Assembly (NCBI GenBank): GCA_020436225.1
Contig: JAGQYE010000023.1
Location: 1-46,098, forward strand
DNA from: Bacteroidota bacterium
GTDB lineage: Bacteria; Bacteroidota; Bacteroidia; Chitinophagales; JADIYW01
Direction: 5' to 3'
DNA length: 46,098 bases
Numbering within the stretch: the first letter of the stretch is position 1; every line of letters begins with the position of its first letter. The notes below the pieces were generated by a model that worked only from the letters and a program-made list of their open reading frames with translations, did not search any database and was not told the origin of the DNA. Of this stretch, positions 8,146 through 16,629 are shown in pieces. The position numbers and the translations under genes are program-made.

Positions 8146-8928
8146 TTATTGAATGGAACGTATGTAAATATCGCCAAAACCGGTTGCTATAAATTCTTCA
8201 GAATTGACATGTTGAATATATGCAGTAACTGATTGCCAATTTTCTAAAGCAAATTGCATACTCTCATCTTTTGAATAATTACATTCAATATTCTGATTAT
8301 ATTTTTCAATTTGCTTGATGCAATCTATAGCACGTTGTGTTTGCTCCGGAACTGTATATTCAATACTGATATAATTTATCGGCTTCGTTAAACCTTTCAA
8401 CACTTCCAATTCATAACCTTCCACATCAATTTTTATAAATTGAGGCACGCCAAATTTTTCAATCAATTTATCTAAAGTGGTAATCTTAATTTTTATCGGT
8501 TCGCTCCAAGTATAACTTTTAAATCGATCTTGTTTTACAGCATCAATCCAATCTTTAGAAAAAGAAGAAATAGTAGAAGCATTGGATACATAAAAATCTT
8601 TAATATCTTCTTCTGCACCTAATCCAAACGTTACTAATTCAATAGTATTTCCAAAATTTTTCTGAAGATATTCATAACAAGCTTTTTGCGGCTCAATTGC
8701 CACCACTTTTGCGCCAATATTTAAGAGCGGTTGAGTTCGGTTTCCATAGTTGGCACCAACATCGAACACAAGGTTATTTGATTGCACAAATTGGCTGTAA
8801 AACTGTTTTCTTTTAGCAATAGTTTCTACTGAATCAATCGGAATTTGTTTGGCTAAATAATTCGATTTTACAGAATTTGCCCAATTAACCAATCGCTCTC
8901 CTAATATAGATTTTATGAGTTGTCTCAT
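8146..8928 (-). CDS. FkbM family SAM-dependent methyltransferase
   Basis: Protein of 260 residues with the FkbM methyltransferase domain over about residues 50-215. The SAM-binding motif I is VFDVGANYGNRT, and VVAIEPQ is the acidic loop of motif II. IKIDVEGYELEVLKGL is the characteristic FkbM signature. Family members O-methylate sugars or other small metabolites, often in glycan or natural-product loci; the substrate here is unknown. It stands alone on the minus strand between the OstA-like gene and miaB. An exact -7 element lies upstream. The 6-base gap to the convergent OstA-like gene leaves no room for separate terminators. The family call is sure; the substrate is open. Confidence 0.85.
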   Translation of the reverse strand: MRQLIKSILGERLVNWANSVKSNYLAKQIPIDSVETIAKRKQFYSQFVQSNNLVFDVGANYGNRTQPLLNIGAKVVAIEPQKACYEYLQKNFGNTIELVTFGLGAEEDIKDFYVSNASTISSFSKDWIDAVKQDRFKSYTWSEPIKIKITTLDKLIEKFGVPQFIKIDVEGYELEVLKGLTKPINYISIEYTVPEQTQRAIDCIKQIEKYNQNIECNYSKDESMQFALENWQSVTAYIQHVNSEEFIATGFGDIYIRSIQ

Positions 8929-8962
8929 TAATTGTAATTTCTATTTTATCGTTATAAGTCGC

Positions 8963-8970
8963 CAAAGATA
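8963..8970 (-). promoter_or_regulatory. Predicted -7 element of the FkbM gene
   Basis: The minus strand reads TATCTTTG, an exact TAnnTTTG match 35 bases before the ATG. No clear -33 TTTG is seen at the expected distance. Confidence 0.5.
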
Positions 8971-9050
8971 GAGAATATAAAATAGATTTAGGGAAAACAC
9001 ATCATTTTATCATTTTTTCTCTCCAAAAAAAGTCAAAAAAACACTGTCAA

Positions 9051-9082
9051 TTTGTCACTTCTACAAAAAAAACGTATCTTTG
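9051..9082 (+). promoter_or_regulatory. Predicted Bacteroidota sigma-70-type promoter of miaB
   Basis: TTTG (9051-9054), a 20-base spacer and TATCTTTG (9075-9082) match both elements of the Bacteroidota promoter consensus. The ATG of miaB follows 13 bases later, so the leader is very short. This is the best promoter in the window and probably drives the miaB-secG run. Confidence 0.75.
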
Positions 9083-9095
9083 TCGTCCATTTCTT

Positions 9096-10550
9096 ATGAA
9101 CGAATTATTAGATTATATCGAACAAAAAAAGCACGATGAAACTCGCCAAGGTGAGCCATTAAATATTGCTTTAAATGAAACTGAATTCAAAAACAATAAG
9201 CATTTCTATATAGAAAGCTATGGTTGCGCTATGAATTTCAGCGACAGCGAAATTGTAGCATCGATTTTATCAAAACAAGGCTATTCGCTAACGCCGAATA
9301 TTTTTGATGCTGATTTAGTGTTGATTAATACTTGTTCTATTCGTGAAAAAGCCGAGCAAACTGTTCGACAACGCTTGCGTTCTTTCAACGAAATAAAAGA
9401 ACAAAAACCAGGCATGCTAATCGGCATGTTGGGTTGTATGGCAGAACGCTTGAAATCCAACTTATTGGAAGAAGAAAAATTGGTAGATTTAGTGGTTGGT
9501 CCGGATGCCTATCGCTCCTTACCTGCTTTAATTCAAGAAGCTGAAGGTGGCGACCGTGCAGTCAACGTTTTACTTTCTCGAGAAGAAACTTACGCCGACA
9601 TTTCGCCTGTACGCTTAGATAAAAACGGCATCACAGCATTTATTTCCATTATGCGCGGTTGCGATAATATGTGTTCCTTTTGCGTAGTGCCGTTTACGCG
9701 CGGTCGTGAACGCAGCAGAAATCCGGAAACTATTGTAGAAGAAGCAAAAGATTTATTTGAGAAAGGTTATCGCGAAGTAACTTTATTAGGTCAAAATGTT
9801 GATTCTTTCAAATGGAAAGGCGAAGGCAAAAACGACGATAAACAAGCCGAAGTGTTAGTCAATTTTGCGCAACTTTTAGAAAAGGTGGCTTTGGTTAATC
9901 CGCTTTTGCGCGTGCGTTTTTCTACATCACATCCAAAAGATATTACAGACGAAGTGTTGCATACGATTGCTAAATACAACAACATTTGCAGTTATATTCA
10001 TTTGCCTGTGCAATCAGGAAGTTCATCTTGCTTAGAACGTATGAATAGAACCTACGATAGAGATTGGTATAAGAATCGCGTGGATGCTATCCGTCGAATT
10101 ATTCCGGATTGTGGCATTTCTTCAGATATTATTGCCGGTTTTTGCGAAGAAACAGAAGAAGAACATCAAGATACACTTTCGATGATGGATTACGCACAAT
10201 ACGATTATAGTTATATGTTCTTTTATTCTGAGCGTCCCGGAACTTTAGCTGCCAGAAAATACAAAGATGATATGTCGTTAGATATTAAAAAAAGAAGATT
10301 AGCAGAAATTGTAGATAAGCAATATCAACTTTCTTTAGAAAGTAATTTGAGAGATATTGGAAAAACGTATGAAGTGTTGATAGAAAAAATTTCAAAGAAA
10401 AGTGAAGAAGAATATTGTGGAAGAAATTCTCAAAACAAGATGATTATTTTCCCAAAAGGCAATTATAAAATCGGCGATTACGTTCAAGTGTATATAGAAA
10501 GTGCCAATAAAGCAACATTGAAAGGTAGAGTTGTCAATGAAATAATTTAA
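9096..10550 (+). CDS. miaB: tRNA-2-methylthio-N6-dimethylallyladenosine synthase MiaB
   Basis: Radical-SAM methylthiotransferase that converts i6A37 to ms2i6A37 in tRNAs reading UNN codons. The 484-residue protein has the three-part MiaB layout. The N-terminal UPF0004 domain has cluster cysteines C44, C80 and C114 (SYGCAMN, NTCSIRE, LGCMAER). The radical-SAM core carries C189-x3-C193-x2-C196 ([19 protein letters not shown], diagnostic of MiaB). A C-terminal TRAM domain covers about residues 415-482. All six cluster cysteines are present and the length is normal. It is the first gene of a plus-strand run that continues, after a 43-base gap, with a sigma-54 activator. The promoter is clear just upstream. 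Confidence 0.96.
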   Translation: MNELLDYIEQKKHDETRQGEPLNIALNETEFKNNKHFYIESYGCAMNFSDSEIVASILSKQGYSLTPNIFDADLVLINTCSIREKAEQTVRQRLRSFNEIKEQKPGMLIGMLGCMAERLKSNLLEEEKLVDLVVGPDAYRSLPALIQEAEGGDRAVNVLLSREETYADISPVRLDKNGITAFISIMRGCDNMCSFCVVPFTRGRERSRNPETIVEEAKDLFEKGYREVTLLGQNVDSFKWKGEGKNDDKQAEVLVNFAQLLEKVALVNPLLRVRFSTSHPKDITDEVLHTIAKYNNICSYIHLPVQSGSSSCLERMNRTYDRDWYKNRVDAIRRIIPDCGISSDIIAGFCEETEEEHQDTLSMMDYAQYDYSYMFFYSERPGTLAARKYKDDMSLDIKKRRLAEIVDKQYQLSLESNLRDIGKTYEVLIEKISKKSEEEYCGRNSQNKMIIFPKGNYKIGDYVQVYIESANKATLKGRVVNEII

Positions 10551-10593
10551 AATATTAATTCATTTTCTAATTACTACATTACTAAATTAAATA

Positions 10594-11832
10594 ATGGAAT
10601 TACAATCAGTAAAATTACGATTTGGAATTATAGGAAACACACCTGCACTAAACAGAGCTTTAGAAGTTGCTGTGCGTGTTGCTCCAACCAATCTTTCTGT
10701 ATTAATCACAGGAGAAAGTGGCGTTGGAAAAGAAGTATTTTCTAAAATTATTCATAGTTTATCCAACAGAAAACATGAGCATTTTATTTCGGTAAACTGC
10801 GGCGCCATTCCGGAAGGTACCATAGATTCAGAATTATTCGGGCACGAAAAAGGTGCTTTTACCGGCGCACACGACAAGCGCAAAGGTTATTTTGAAACCG
10901 TTAACGGCGGCACTATTTTCTTAGATGAAATCGGCGAAATGCCAATCGGCACGCAAGCACGACTTTTACGTTTGTTAGAAAATGGCGAGTTTATAAAAGT
11001 GGGTTCATCTGTTGTACAAAAAACCGATGTACGTGTGTTGGCTGCTACCAATGTTGATTTACCCAAATTAATTCAACAAGGAAAATTTAGAGAAGATTTA
11101 TATTATAGATTAAATACAGTTCCGATTTTCGTTCCGCCTTTGCGCGATAGAAAAGAAGATATTGATGTTTTATTTAGAAAATTTGCTTCCGATTTTGCTG
11201 AAAAATATAGAATGCAGCCCATTCGTCTATCTGATGAAGCTAAAGAAATTTTAAATCATTATCGCTTTCCGGGAAATATACGAGAACTCAAAAATATTGC
11301 AGAGCAAGTTTCGGTGTTGGCTAAAGACAAAGTTGTGGGCAAAGAAGAATTGGCAAAATTTATTCCGACAAACGAAGTTTCTACTTTACCAATTTTAAGC
11401 AACAATAAAGAAAATAACACTTCCTTTTCCGACAGAGAATTACTTTATAAAATGATTTTTGATATTAAAAGCGATTTAAACGATTTAAAAGCTTTTGTAT
11501 GGAAAATGAGCAACGGCAATTATGATAGCTCATCTATAGATTTTAGTGATATCAAAAACATTGAACATCATCCTTCTTCAACAACGAATTTGTCAAACAA
11601 TCAACAAATCCATCCGGAAACGAATAACGCTTCTACTATCATTATAAATGAAAAACCGATTTACGAAGAAGAAAGTGTGGAAACCAATCTTTCTTTAATG
11701 GAAATGGAAAAAAATATGATTATAAAGGCGTTGGAAAAACACAAAGGGAAACGCAAAGATGCCGCACTTGATTTAGGAATTTCTGAACGAACTTTATATA
11801 GAAAGATTAAAGAATATAAATTGGAAGATTAA
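10594..11832 (+). CDS. Sigma-54-dependent transcriptional activator without receiver domain
   Basis: AAA+ enhancer-binding protein that remodels RNA polymerase holding sigma-54. In its 412 residues are Walker A GESGVGKE (40-47), the sigma-54 contact loop GAFTGA (87-92), Walker B IFLDEIGEM (108-116), the arginine-finger region FREDLYYRLN, and a C-terminal Fis-type helix-turn-helix (about 375-408: RKDAALDLGISERTLYRKIK). The AAA+ domain starts almost at the N-terminus, so no receiver, GAF or PAS sensing domain is present. Activity is presumably controlled by partner proteins or expression. A low-complexity linker (about 265-365) joins the AAA+ and HTH parts. It lies between miaB and lptE in one run, which hints at a link to envelope control, but its targets cannot be read from the sequence. 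Confidence 0.92.
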   Translation: MELQSVKLRFGIIGNTPALNRALEVAVRVAPTNLSVLITGESGVGKEVFSKIIHSLSNRKHEHFISVNCGAIPEGTIDSELFGHEKGAFTGAHDKRKGYFETVNGGTIFLDEIGEMPIGTQARLLRLLENGEFIKVGSSVVQKTDVRVLAATNVDLPKLIQQGKFREDLYYRLNTVPIFVPPLRDRKEDIDVLFRKFASDFAEKYRMQPIRLSDEAKEILNHYRFPGNIRELKNIAEQVSVLAKDKVVGKEELAKFIPTNEVSTLPILSNNKENNTSFSDRELLYKMIFDIKSDLNDLKAFVWKMSNGNYDSSSIDFSDIKNIEHHPSSTTNLSNNQQIHPETNNASTIIINEKPIYEEESVETNLSLMEMEKNMIIKALEKHKGKRKDAALDLGISERTLYRKIKEYKLED

Positions 11833-11858
11833 TTTAATTCGATAATTTAGCAAAGAAC

Positions 11859-12422
11859 ATGTCGAAAATATCGAACAATAACAAACAGAATAAAATGCAT
11901 TGGCATAACATAACTCCACTCAAGTTGGTTTATTATTCTTTTGTTTTGTTGGTTATTTTAAGTTCTAGTGCTTGCAAAATTTATCGGTTTACAGATGCCG
12001 CAGTTGACCCAAATTTAAAAACGTTCAGCATTGCACAAACCACCAATATCGCAACATTGCAAAATCCAAATGCTGCTCCAAATTTTACTGATCAACTGAA
12101 AGATAAATTTATTTCTAATACACGTTTAACGCTGGTTAATGGAAATGGCGATTTAGATTTTTCCGCTACCATTCTTGAATATAACATCGAGCCTGTTGCC
12201 ATTACCAACACTGAAACAACTGCACAAAACCGATTAAATATTTCTGTAAAAGTAGAATGCATCAACAAATTAGATGCGAAAAAAAATTACACACAAACAT
12301 TTCGAGATGGCGAAAATTTTGATGCTAATGCGATGTTTTCATCCGTAGAATCTGGTTTAGTGAATACAATATACGATAGATTGATTCAGCAAATCTTCAA
12401 TAAAACATTCGGAAATTGGTAA
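11859..12422 (+). CDS. lptE: LptE-family LPS-assembly lipoprotein
   Basis: Outer-membrane lipoprotein partner of LptD. The N-terminus has a type II signal peptide (LVYYSFVLLVILSSSAC) with the lipidated Cys at residue 39 of this reading. The body shows the Bacteroidota LptE pattern: KTFSIAQTTN, then FTDQLKDKF, TRLTLVNGNGDLDFSATILEY and NRLNISVKVECIN. The ATG at 11859 gives a long polar lead of 12 residues. The ATG at 11895 (MHWHNITPLK) gives a more normal signal peptide and may be the true start. The gene lies 26 bases after the sigma-54 activator and one base before the Glu-rich gene. Its partner lptD is some 8 kb away on the other strand. Confidence 0.85.
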   Translation: MSKISNNNKQNKMHWHNITPLKLVYYSFVLLVILSSSACKIYRFTDAAVDPNLKTFSIAQTTNIATLQNPNAAPNFTDQLKDKFISNTRLTLVNGNGDLDFSATILEYNIEPVAITNTETTAQNRLNISVKVECINKLDAKKNYTQTFRDGENFDANAMFSSVESGLVNTIYDRLIQQIFNKTFGNW

Positions 12423-12423
12423 T

Positions 12424-14847
12424 ATGGAAATGCAATTAAAAGACATACTCAATCAGCCGAATTTAATTCATTCCGTTCCAACAGAAACATTGGAAAATTG
12501 GATTAAAGAATTTCCGTATGTAGAGCTATTGCATTTGTATGCCTTAAAAAACAAAGCAACTTATAGCGAAGAAGAATTGCAAAAAACAGCATTCAATTTC
12601 TACAATCGAGCGCAACTCTATAAATTATTAAACGAGAAAACGAAAAATGTTAGTGTATATTCTTCTTCATTACAAACAGAAAATAAAATCAAAGAAGATT
12701 TAAAAGAGGAAGAAAAAATTATTTTAAACGAAGAAGTAATTCAAGAAGTTAAAGAAAATATTGAGCTAAAAGAAATAGAAAAAAATGAGCAAGAATTTGC
12801 AACAGCTGAAATTAAAACCATTACTGTAGAAGATGAAATTAAAGCAACTGAAACATCAGAAGAAATAAATGAAATTTCAGAAATCAATCAAAATAAAGAT
12901 GATATTGAAGTCGATACGAATACATCTGAAACAATTGTAAATAAAGAAGAAGTTTCACAAACAGAAACAGAAACAGAAACAGAAACAGAAACAGAAACAG
13001 AAATAGAAACAGAAATAGAAATAGAAATAGAAATAGAAAATAAACAAACAGAAATTTCTACATCAACTATCATTCCGCCACCACTTCCAATAGAACAACC
13101 GCTTTCAATCGCTGATAAAATTTTGTTGGAGATACAGCAATTAAAGGCAGAACGAGCCAAACAAGCCCAACTTCAAGAAGAGAAAAATGAGCATAAAATT
13201 GAAACAACAACAGAAAGTTCAATTGAAAATAAATCAGAAACAGTTGAAGAAAAAGTTGAAGAAATTTCAGAACCAAAATTAGACCTTACTGAAAACAAAA
13301 TTATTGTTGATGAAACTAATGTGCAAGAACAAGAAGAAATAAAAGAAACTGAAACTATAATCGAAGAAACTGAAATTTCTGATCAAAAAAACGAACATAA
13401 CGAATCTGAAATTATTGTTGATGATGCTGAAGAAAAAATACAAGAAGAAAGCAGCAATGAAGAAGAAACTATAATCGAAGAAACTGAAATTTCTGATAAA
13501 GAAAACGAGCATAACGAATCTGAAATTATTGTTGATGAACCTAAAAAAGAAACAGAAGAAGAACCTAAAAAATTATCTATTCAAGATGAGATCATTGCAA
13601 GAATTGAGCAAATTAAAAAAGATAGAGAAAACGCTCAAAACCAGCCAATACAAAACAATCCAGAAACGCTACAAACTAAAGAAAATGAAAAAACAACAGA
13701 TGAAATCATAGAAGATACTTCCATCCAAGAAACTCAAAACAACACAACAGAAAAAGAAATAACAGAAATTGTAGCAAATAATATTGAGAAAAAAAATGAA
13801 GAAAATGAAGATTCTATTTTTGTAGCTGTAGATGAAGAAATCGACTTTCCAAAACCTTTGCTTGTCAATATCGATACTTCAAAAATTCAAAATAAAAAAG
13901 AAGAATATATTGAAGCACCAATACTAACTACAGAAGAAAAAGGAATACCACAAGAGATAATTGAAGAAAAACAAGAAAAAGAAATAAACAATCAAAAAGA
14001 AATTGTAGAAATCAACTCAACTGAAAATATAAAAGAAGAAAATATTGACACCCCAATTATTTCTTTCGAAGAAGAAAAAATGAATATTGAAGAAGTTGAA
14101 GCAAACAATACAAGTAAAAATCTAGAAGCACAGTCTAATATAATTCCTAAAAACGAACAAACACAAACCGAAGAAGCAATAGAGATTTCTGAAACAACTG
14201 AAAAAGAGGAAGAAAATTTAATCAGTAAAGAAGAACAAAAAGAAACAGAAAAACCATTAAACTTAGAAACTGCAATTATCGAAATTCCTAAAGTTGAAAA
14301 ACAAGTTAAGGAAGAAGCGATAGATATTAAAGAAGAAGAAGAAAAAAAAGAAATAAACGAAATAAACGAAATAAACGAACAAGAAAATCAGAAAACAACC
14401 AACGAAATTGCAACCGAAACAACTATTGATAAAGATGCGCCACACACATTTATCGAATGGTTGAAAATGCTCGACGGCGATTTGCAAATCCAAGAATCAA
14501 AAACAGAAAACGAACACGAAAATTGGATAGAAATTCCGCAATACGAAGTAGAGCAAACCTTAGCTAATAAAAAAGCTATTGAATCGGAAGTAAACAAGCT
14601 TTTTGAACCAAATTTTGAAGAAGGTGAAGTCGATTTATTCAACGAAATTGACGAAGAAGTAACAAAAGCAGCCAACGAATCTGTTGCTTTTAAGCAAGAT
14701 ATGATGACCGAATCCTTGGCAAAAATCTATATAAAACAAGGAAAAATAGACAAAGCCATCGAGATTTATAACACTCTTTTAATGAAATTCCCGAAAAAAA
14801 GTGCTTACTTTGCATCTCAAATTAAAAATTTAAGTAAAGATATTTAA
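12424..14847 (+). CDS. Glu/Lys-rich low-complexity protein with TPR-like C-terminus
   Basis: Protein of 807 residues that I cannot name. Three parts are visible. An N-terminal helical region of about 70 residues contains LENWIKEFPYVELLHLYALK. A very long acidic low-complexity region (about 75-660) is dominated by Glu, Ile, Thr, Lys and Asn; it includes a Thr-Glu/Ile-Glu run and a duplicated 25-residue segment. A conserved-looking C-terminal region contains TFIEWLKMLDGDL and a single TPR-like helix pair (SLAKIYIKQGKIDKAIEIYN). There is no signal peptide or membrane segment, so it is probably cytoplasmic. It starts one base after lptE and ends one base before secG, so it is almost surely cotranscribed with them. 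The folded ends suggest a protein-protein adaptor with a disordered spacer (inference). Confidence 0.8.
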   Translation: MEMQLKDILNQPNLIHSVPTETLENWIKEFPYVELLHLYALKNKATYSEEELQKTAFNFYNRAQLYKLLNEKTKNVSVYSSSLQTENKIKEDLKEEEKIILNEEVIQEVKENIELKEIEKNEQEFATAEIKTITVEDEIKATETSEEINEISEINQNKDDIEVDTNTSETIVNKEEVSQTETETETETETETEIETEIEIEIEIENKQTEISTSTIIPPPLPIEQPLSIADKILLEIQQLKAERAKQAQLQEEKNEHKIETTTESSIENKSETVEEKVEEISEPKLDLTENKIIVDETNVQEQEEIKETETIIEETEISDQKNEHNESEIIVDDAEEKIQEESSNEEETIIEETEISDKENEHNESEIIVDEPKKETEEEPKKLSIQDEIIARIEQIKKDRENAQNQPIQNNPETLQTKENEKTTDEIIEDTSIQETQNNTTEKEITEIVANNIEKKNEENEDSIFVAVDEEIDFPKPLLVNIDTSKIQNKKEEYIEAPILTTEEKGIPQEIIEEKQEKEINNQKEIVEINSTENIKEENIDTPIISFEEEKMNIEEVEANNTSKNLEAQSNIIPKNEQTQTEEAIEISETTEKEEENLISKEEQKETEKPLNLETAIIEIPKVEKQVKEEAIDIKEEEEKKEINEINEINEQENQKTTNEIATETTIDKDAPHTFIEWLKMLDGDLQIQESKTENEHENWIEIPQYEVEQTLANKKAIESEVNKLFEPNFEEGEVDLFNEIDEEVTKAANESVAFKQDMMTESLAKIYIKQGKIDKAIEIYNTLLMKFPKKSAYFASQIKNLSKDI
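12961..13038 (+). repeat. In-frame hexanucleotide microsatellite, 13 units
   Basis: Thirteen consecutive ACAGAA/ATAGAA units, in frame, encode alternating Thr-Glu and Ile-Glu. Seven ACAGAA units are perfect and uninterrupted. The unit is a multiple of three, so copy changes would alter length without shifting frame. Confidence 0.95.
13351..13539 (+). repeat. Tandem duplication with 114-bp period inside the Glu-rich gene
   Basis: Bases 13351-13425 and 13465-13539 are nearly identical 75-bp copies offset by 114 bp (38 codons). Both encode ETIIEETEISD, then NEHNESEIIVD, differing at only a few residues. This suggests recent expansion of the acidic spacer. Confidence 0.85.
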
Positions 14848-14848
14848 C

Positions 14849-15202
14849 ATGTTTACATTTTTAACCATATTAATCATCATTGTTAGCGTATTCATCACGC
14901 TTATCGTATTAATTCAAAATCCAAAAGGCGGCGGCTTGATGGGCGGCTTAGGCACCACAACTTCCAACATCATCGGTGTACAAAGTGCCGGCGACGTAAT
15001 GGAAAAAACAACTTGGGGCGCAACTATTTTGTTATTTGCTCTTTGCGTATTAACCGCATTTGTAGTTCCGAAAACAGGAAATGCCGCGAAAGCAAAAACA
15101 CTAACCGAACAAGCAGCAAAAATGCAAGTTCCAACGGTTCCTCAAAGTACACCAAGTTCAACTTCTCCATTAAAACAAAACACACAACCGGAAAGTAAAT
15201 AA
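14849..15202 (+). CDS. secG: Preprotein translocase subunit SecG
   Basis: SecG is the small accessory subunit of the SecYEG protein-export channel. The 117-residue protein has two membrane helices (about residues 3-20 and 55-73) separated by the SecG signature QNPKGGGLMGGLG and followed by TWGATILLFAL. A Ser/Thr/Gln-rich tail of about 40 residues is longer than in Escherichia coli and is commonly seen in Bacteroidota. It starts one base after the Glu-rich gene and ends 19 bases before a strong terminator, so it closes the miaB-to-secG run. Confidence 0.95.
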   Translation: MFTFLTILIIIVSVFITLIVLIQNPKGGGLMGGLGTTTSNIIGVQSAGDVMEKTTWGATILLFALCVLTAFVVPKTGNAAKAKTLTEQAAKMQVPTVPQSTPSSTSPLKQNTQPESK

Positions 15203-15221
15203 TTTCCGATTTGCAAATATT

Positions 15222-15251
15222 AAAAAACGCTTTCTTCGGAAAGCGTTTTTT
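15222..15251. terminator. Rho-independent terminator after secG
   Basis: Perfect inverted repeat AAAAAACGCTTTC (15222-15234) and GAAAGCGTTTTTT (15239-15251) closed by a UUCG tetraloop on a C-G pair, with A and T runs on both sides. It sits between convergent secG and the TolC gene and is symmetric, so it can end transcripts from both directions. Confidence 0.93.
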
Positions 15252-15315
15252 AATTCCATATAATTTTAAATTCTCAGTTATAAAATAGAATAAATAAATT
15301 GATTTTTAGGTGGAT

Positions 15316-16626
15316 TTATTTCGCTAAATCGTTACTTAATCTTTTCAATTCTATCTCAGCAAGTTTTGCATTATATCGCGCTAAAATAGCATTATATAAA
15401 GCCTCTTCGTAACTACTTTGTGCTTGTTTTACTTCCACCGCTGTAGATTGATTTAATCGATAACGCTCTAAGCTAATTTGAATATTTTCTTGAGCAGAAC
15501 GAACAATATTTTCATTCAAATCCAGCATTTTTTGAGCATATTCATAATTCTTAAATGCCGATAAAATTCTTGAATCTAATTCTTGTTTAATTTTATCTAA
15601 TCCGATTTGTTGCATAGCAATATTAACCGCAGAAACTTCCAATTGCTTTTTTACTTGTCCGCCATTAAAAATTGGAATAGTCGCATTTATTCCAAAAGTC
15701 GGACCATAAGAACGATTATATAATTGTAAACCGGCTTTGCTATTGTTTTGATTAAAAGAATAAGACGAACTAAAATTAATTTGTGGCAAACGCTGCGCTT
15801 TTATTTCTTTATGTTGAAATTTAGAAATGACAATATTTTTCTCTGCTGCTTGTACTAAATAATTAGAATTTAAGACTGAATCTTGTACATTTTTTATGGT
15901 AGGAATTTCCTCAACGACAATGGTATCAATTACTGTAAAATCTTCATTGGCAGCTCGACCTAAAATTTCATTAAGGCTAATTTTTGCTTGTTCTAATGCT
16001 GTTTCTTGTTTTAAAATATTGAGTTGTTGCGTTGAGTAATCTACTTGAGCTTGCAACAAAGGTGTTTTATCTGAATAGCCAACATCTAATTTCTTTTGAG
16101 CTAAATTCACTCGTTCTGATGAAATCTCTGACGACTCTTTTGTGGCTTTGATTAGTTGTTTTTGTTGAACGATAGCATAATAGGCATTTAATGTTTGAGC
16201 TACCACATCTTGAACCTTACTTTTAAGTTGAATTTCTCCTAATGCCTGTAAAGCTTCTAATCTATCTTTAGCAGCAAACATACGCATACCATCAAAAATT
16301 TTCCAATCTAAATTTAAACCCAAATTGAATGCATTAACCGGCACCCAATTCTTTTTCACCGATTGACCTGTACTAAATTTTTGGTTGATATTATTTAAGT
16401 TAAAAACATCGCCTGTGCTAACATTTATGGTAGGCAACATGCCTGCAGTTGCTTTATTGTTATTTATTTTGGCGATATCTGCTTCATTTCTTGCTAAGAT
16501 GATATCAAAATTCTTATTCAATGCATACGAAACCGCAGCTTCTGGAGTCAGTAATTCTTGGGCTGACAGTAAACTTACTGAACTTATAAAAACAGCAAAA
16601 ATTGCCGTAAAAATTGTCTTCTTCAT
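15316..16626 (-). CDS. TolC-family outer-membrane efflux protein
   Basis: Outer-membrane channel of a tripartite RND efflux pump. The 436-residue protein has a signal peptide (IFTAIFAVFISSVSLLSAQ), then two OEP repeats made of long coiled helices and short strands: LTPEAAVSYALNKNFDI opens the first, and VKQAQSSYEEALYNAILARY lies in the second. It is the last gene of the tetR-adaptor-pump-channel unit and begins 3 bases after the pump stop codon. Substrates cannot be inferred. Confidence 0.92.
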   Translation of the reverse strand: MKKTIFTAIFAVFISSVSLLSAQELLTPEAAVSYALNKNFDIILARNEADIAKINNNKATAGMLPTINVSTGDVFNLNNINQKFSTGQSVKKNWVPVNAFNLGLNLDWKIFDGMRMFAAKDRLEALQALGEIQLKSKVQDVVAQTLNAYYAIVQQKQLIKATKESSEISSERVNLAQKKLDVGYSDKTPLLQAQVDYSTQQLNILKQETALEQAKISLNEILGRAANEDFTVIDTIVVEEIPTIKNVQDSVLNSNYLVQAAEKNIVISKFQHKEIKAQRLPQINFSSSYSFNQNNSKAGLQLYNRSYGPTFGINATIPIFNGGQVKKQLEVSAVNIAMQQIGLDKIKQELDSRILSAFKNYEYAQKMLDLNENIVRSAQENIQISLERYRLNQSTAVEVKQAQSSYEEALYNAILARYNAKLAEIELKRLSNDLAK

Positions 16627-16629
16627 ATA

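Noticed and set aside
8146-8928. FkbM methyltransferase as part of a glycan or natural-product island
   Set aside because: No glycosyltransferase, transporter or other biosynthetic gene adjoins it, and base composition looks like its neighbours.
10551-10593. Apparent CTAnATTA repeat before the sigma-54 activator
   Set aside because: Spacing alternates between 7 and 8 bases in A/T-only sequence, so it does not meet the standard set by the clear heptad arrays.
12888-13276. Antisense open frames opposite the Glu-rich gene (for example a Ser/Val repeat protein)
   Set aside because: They arise from the ACAGAA repeat read backwards and have no family features; the sense frame is complete and fits between lptE and secG.
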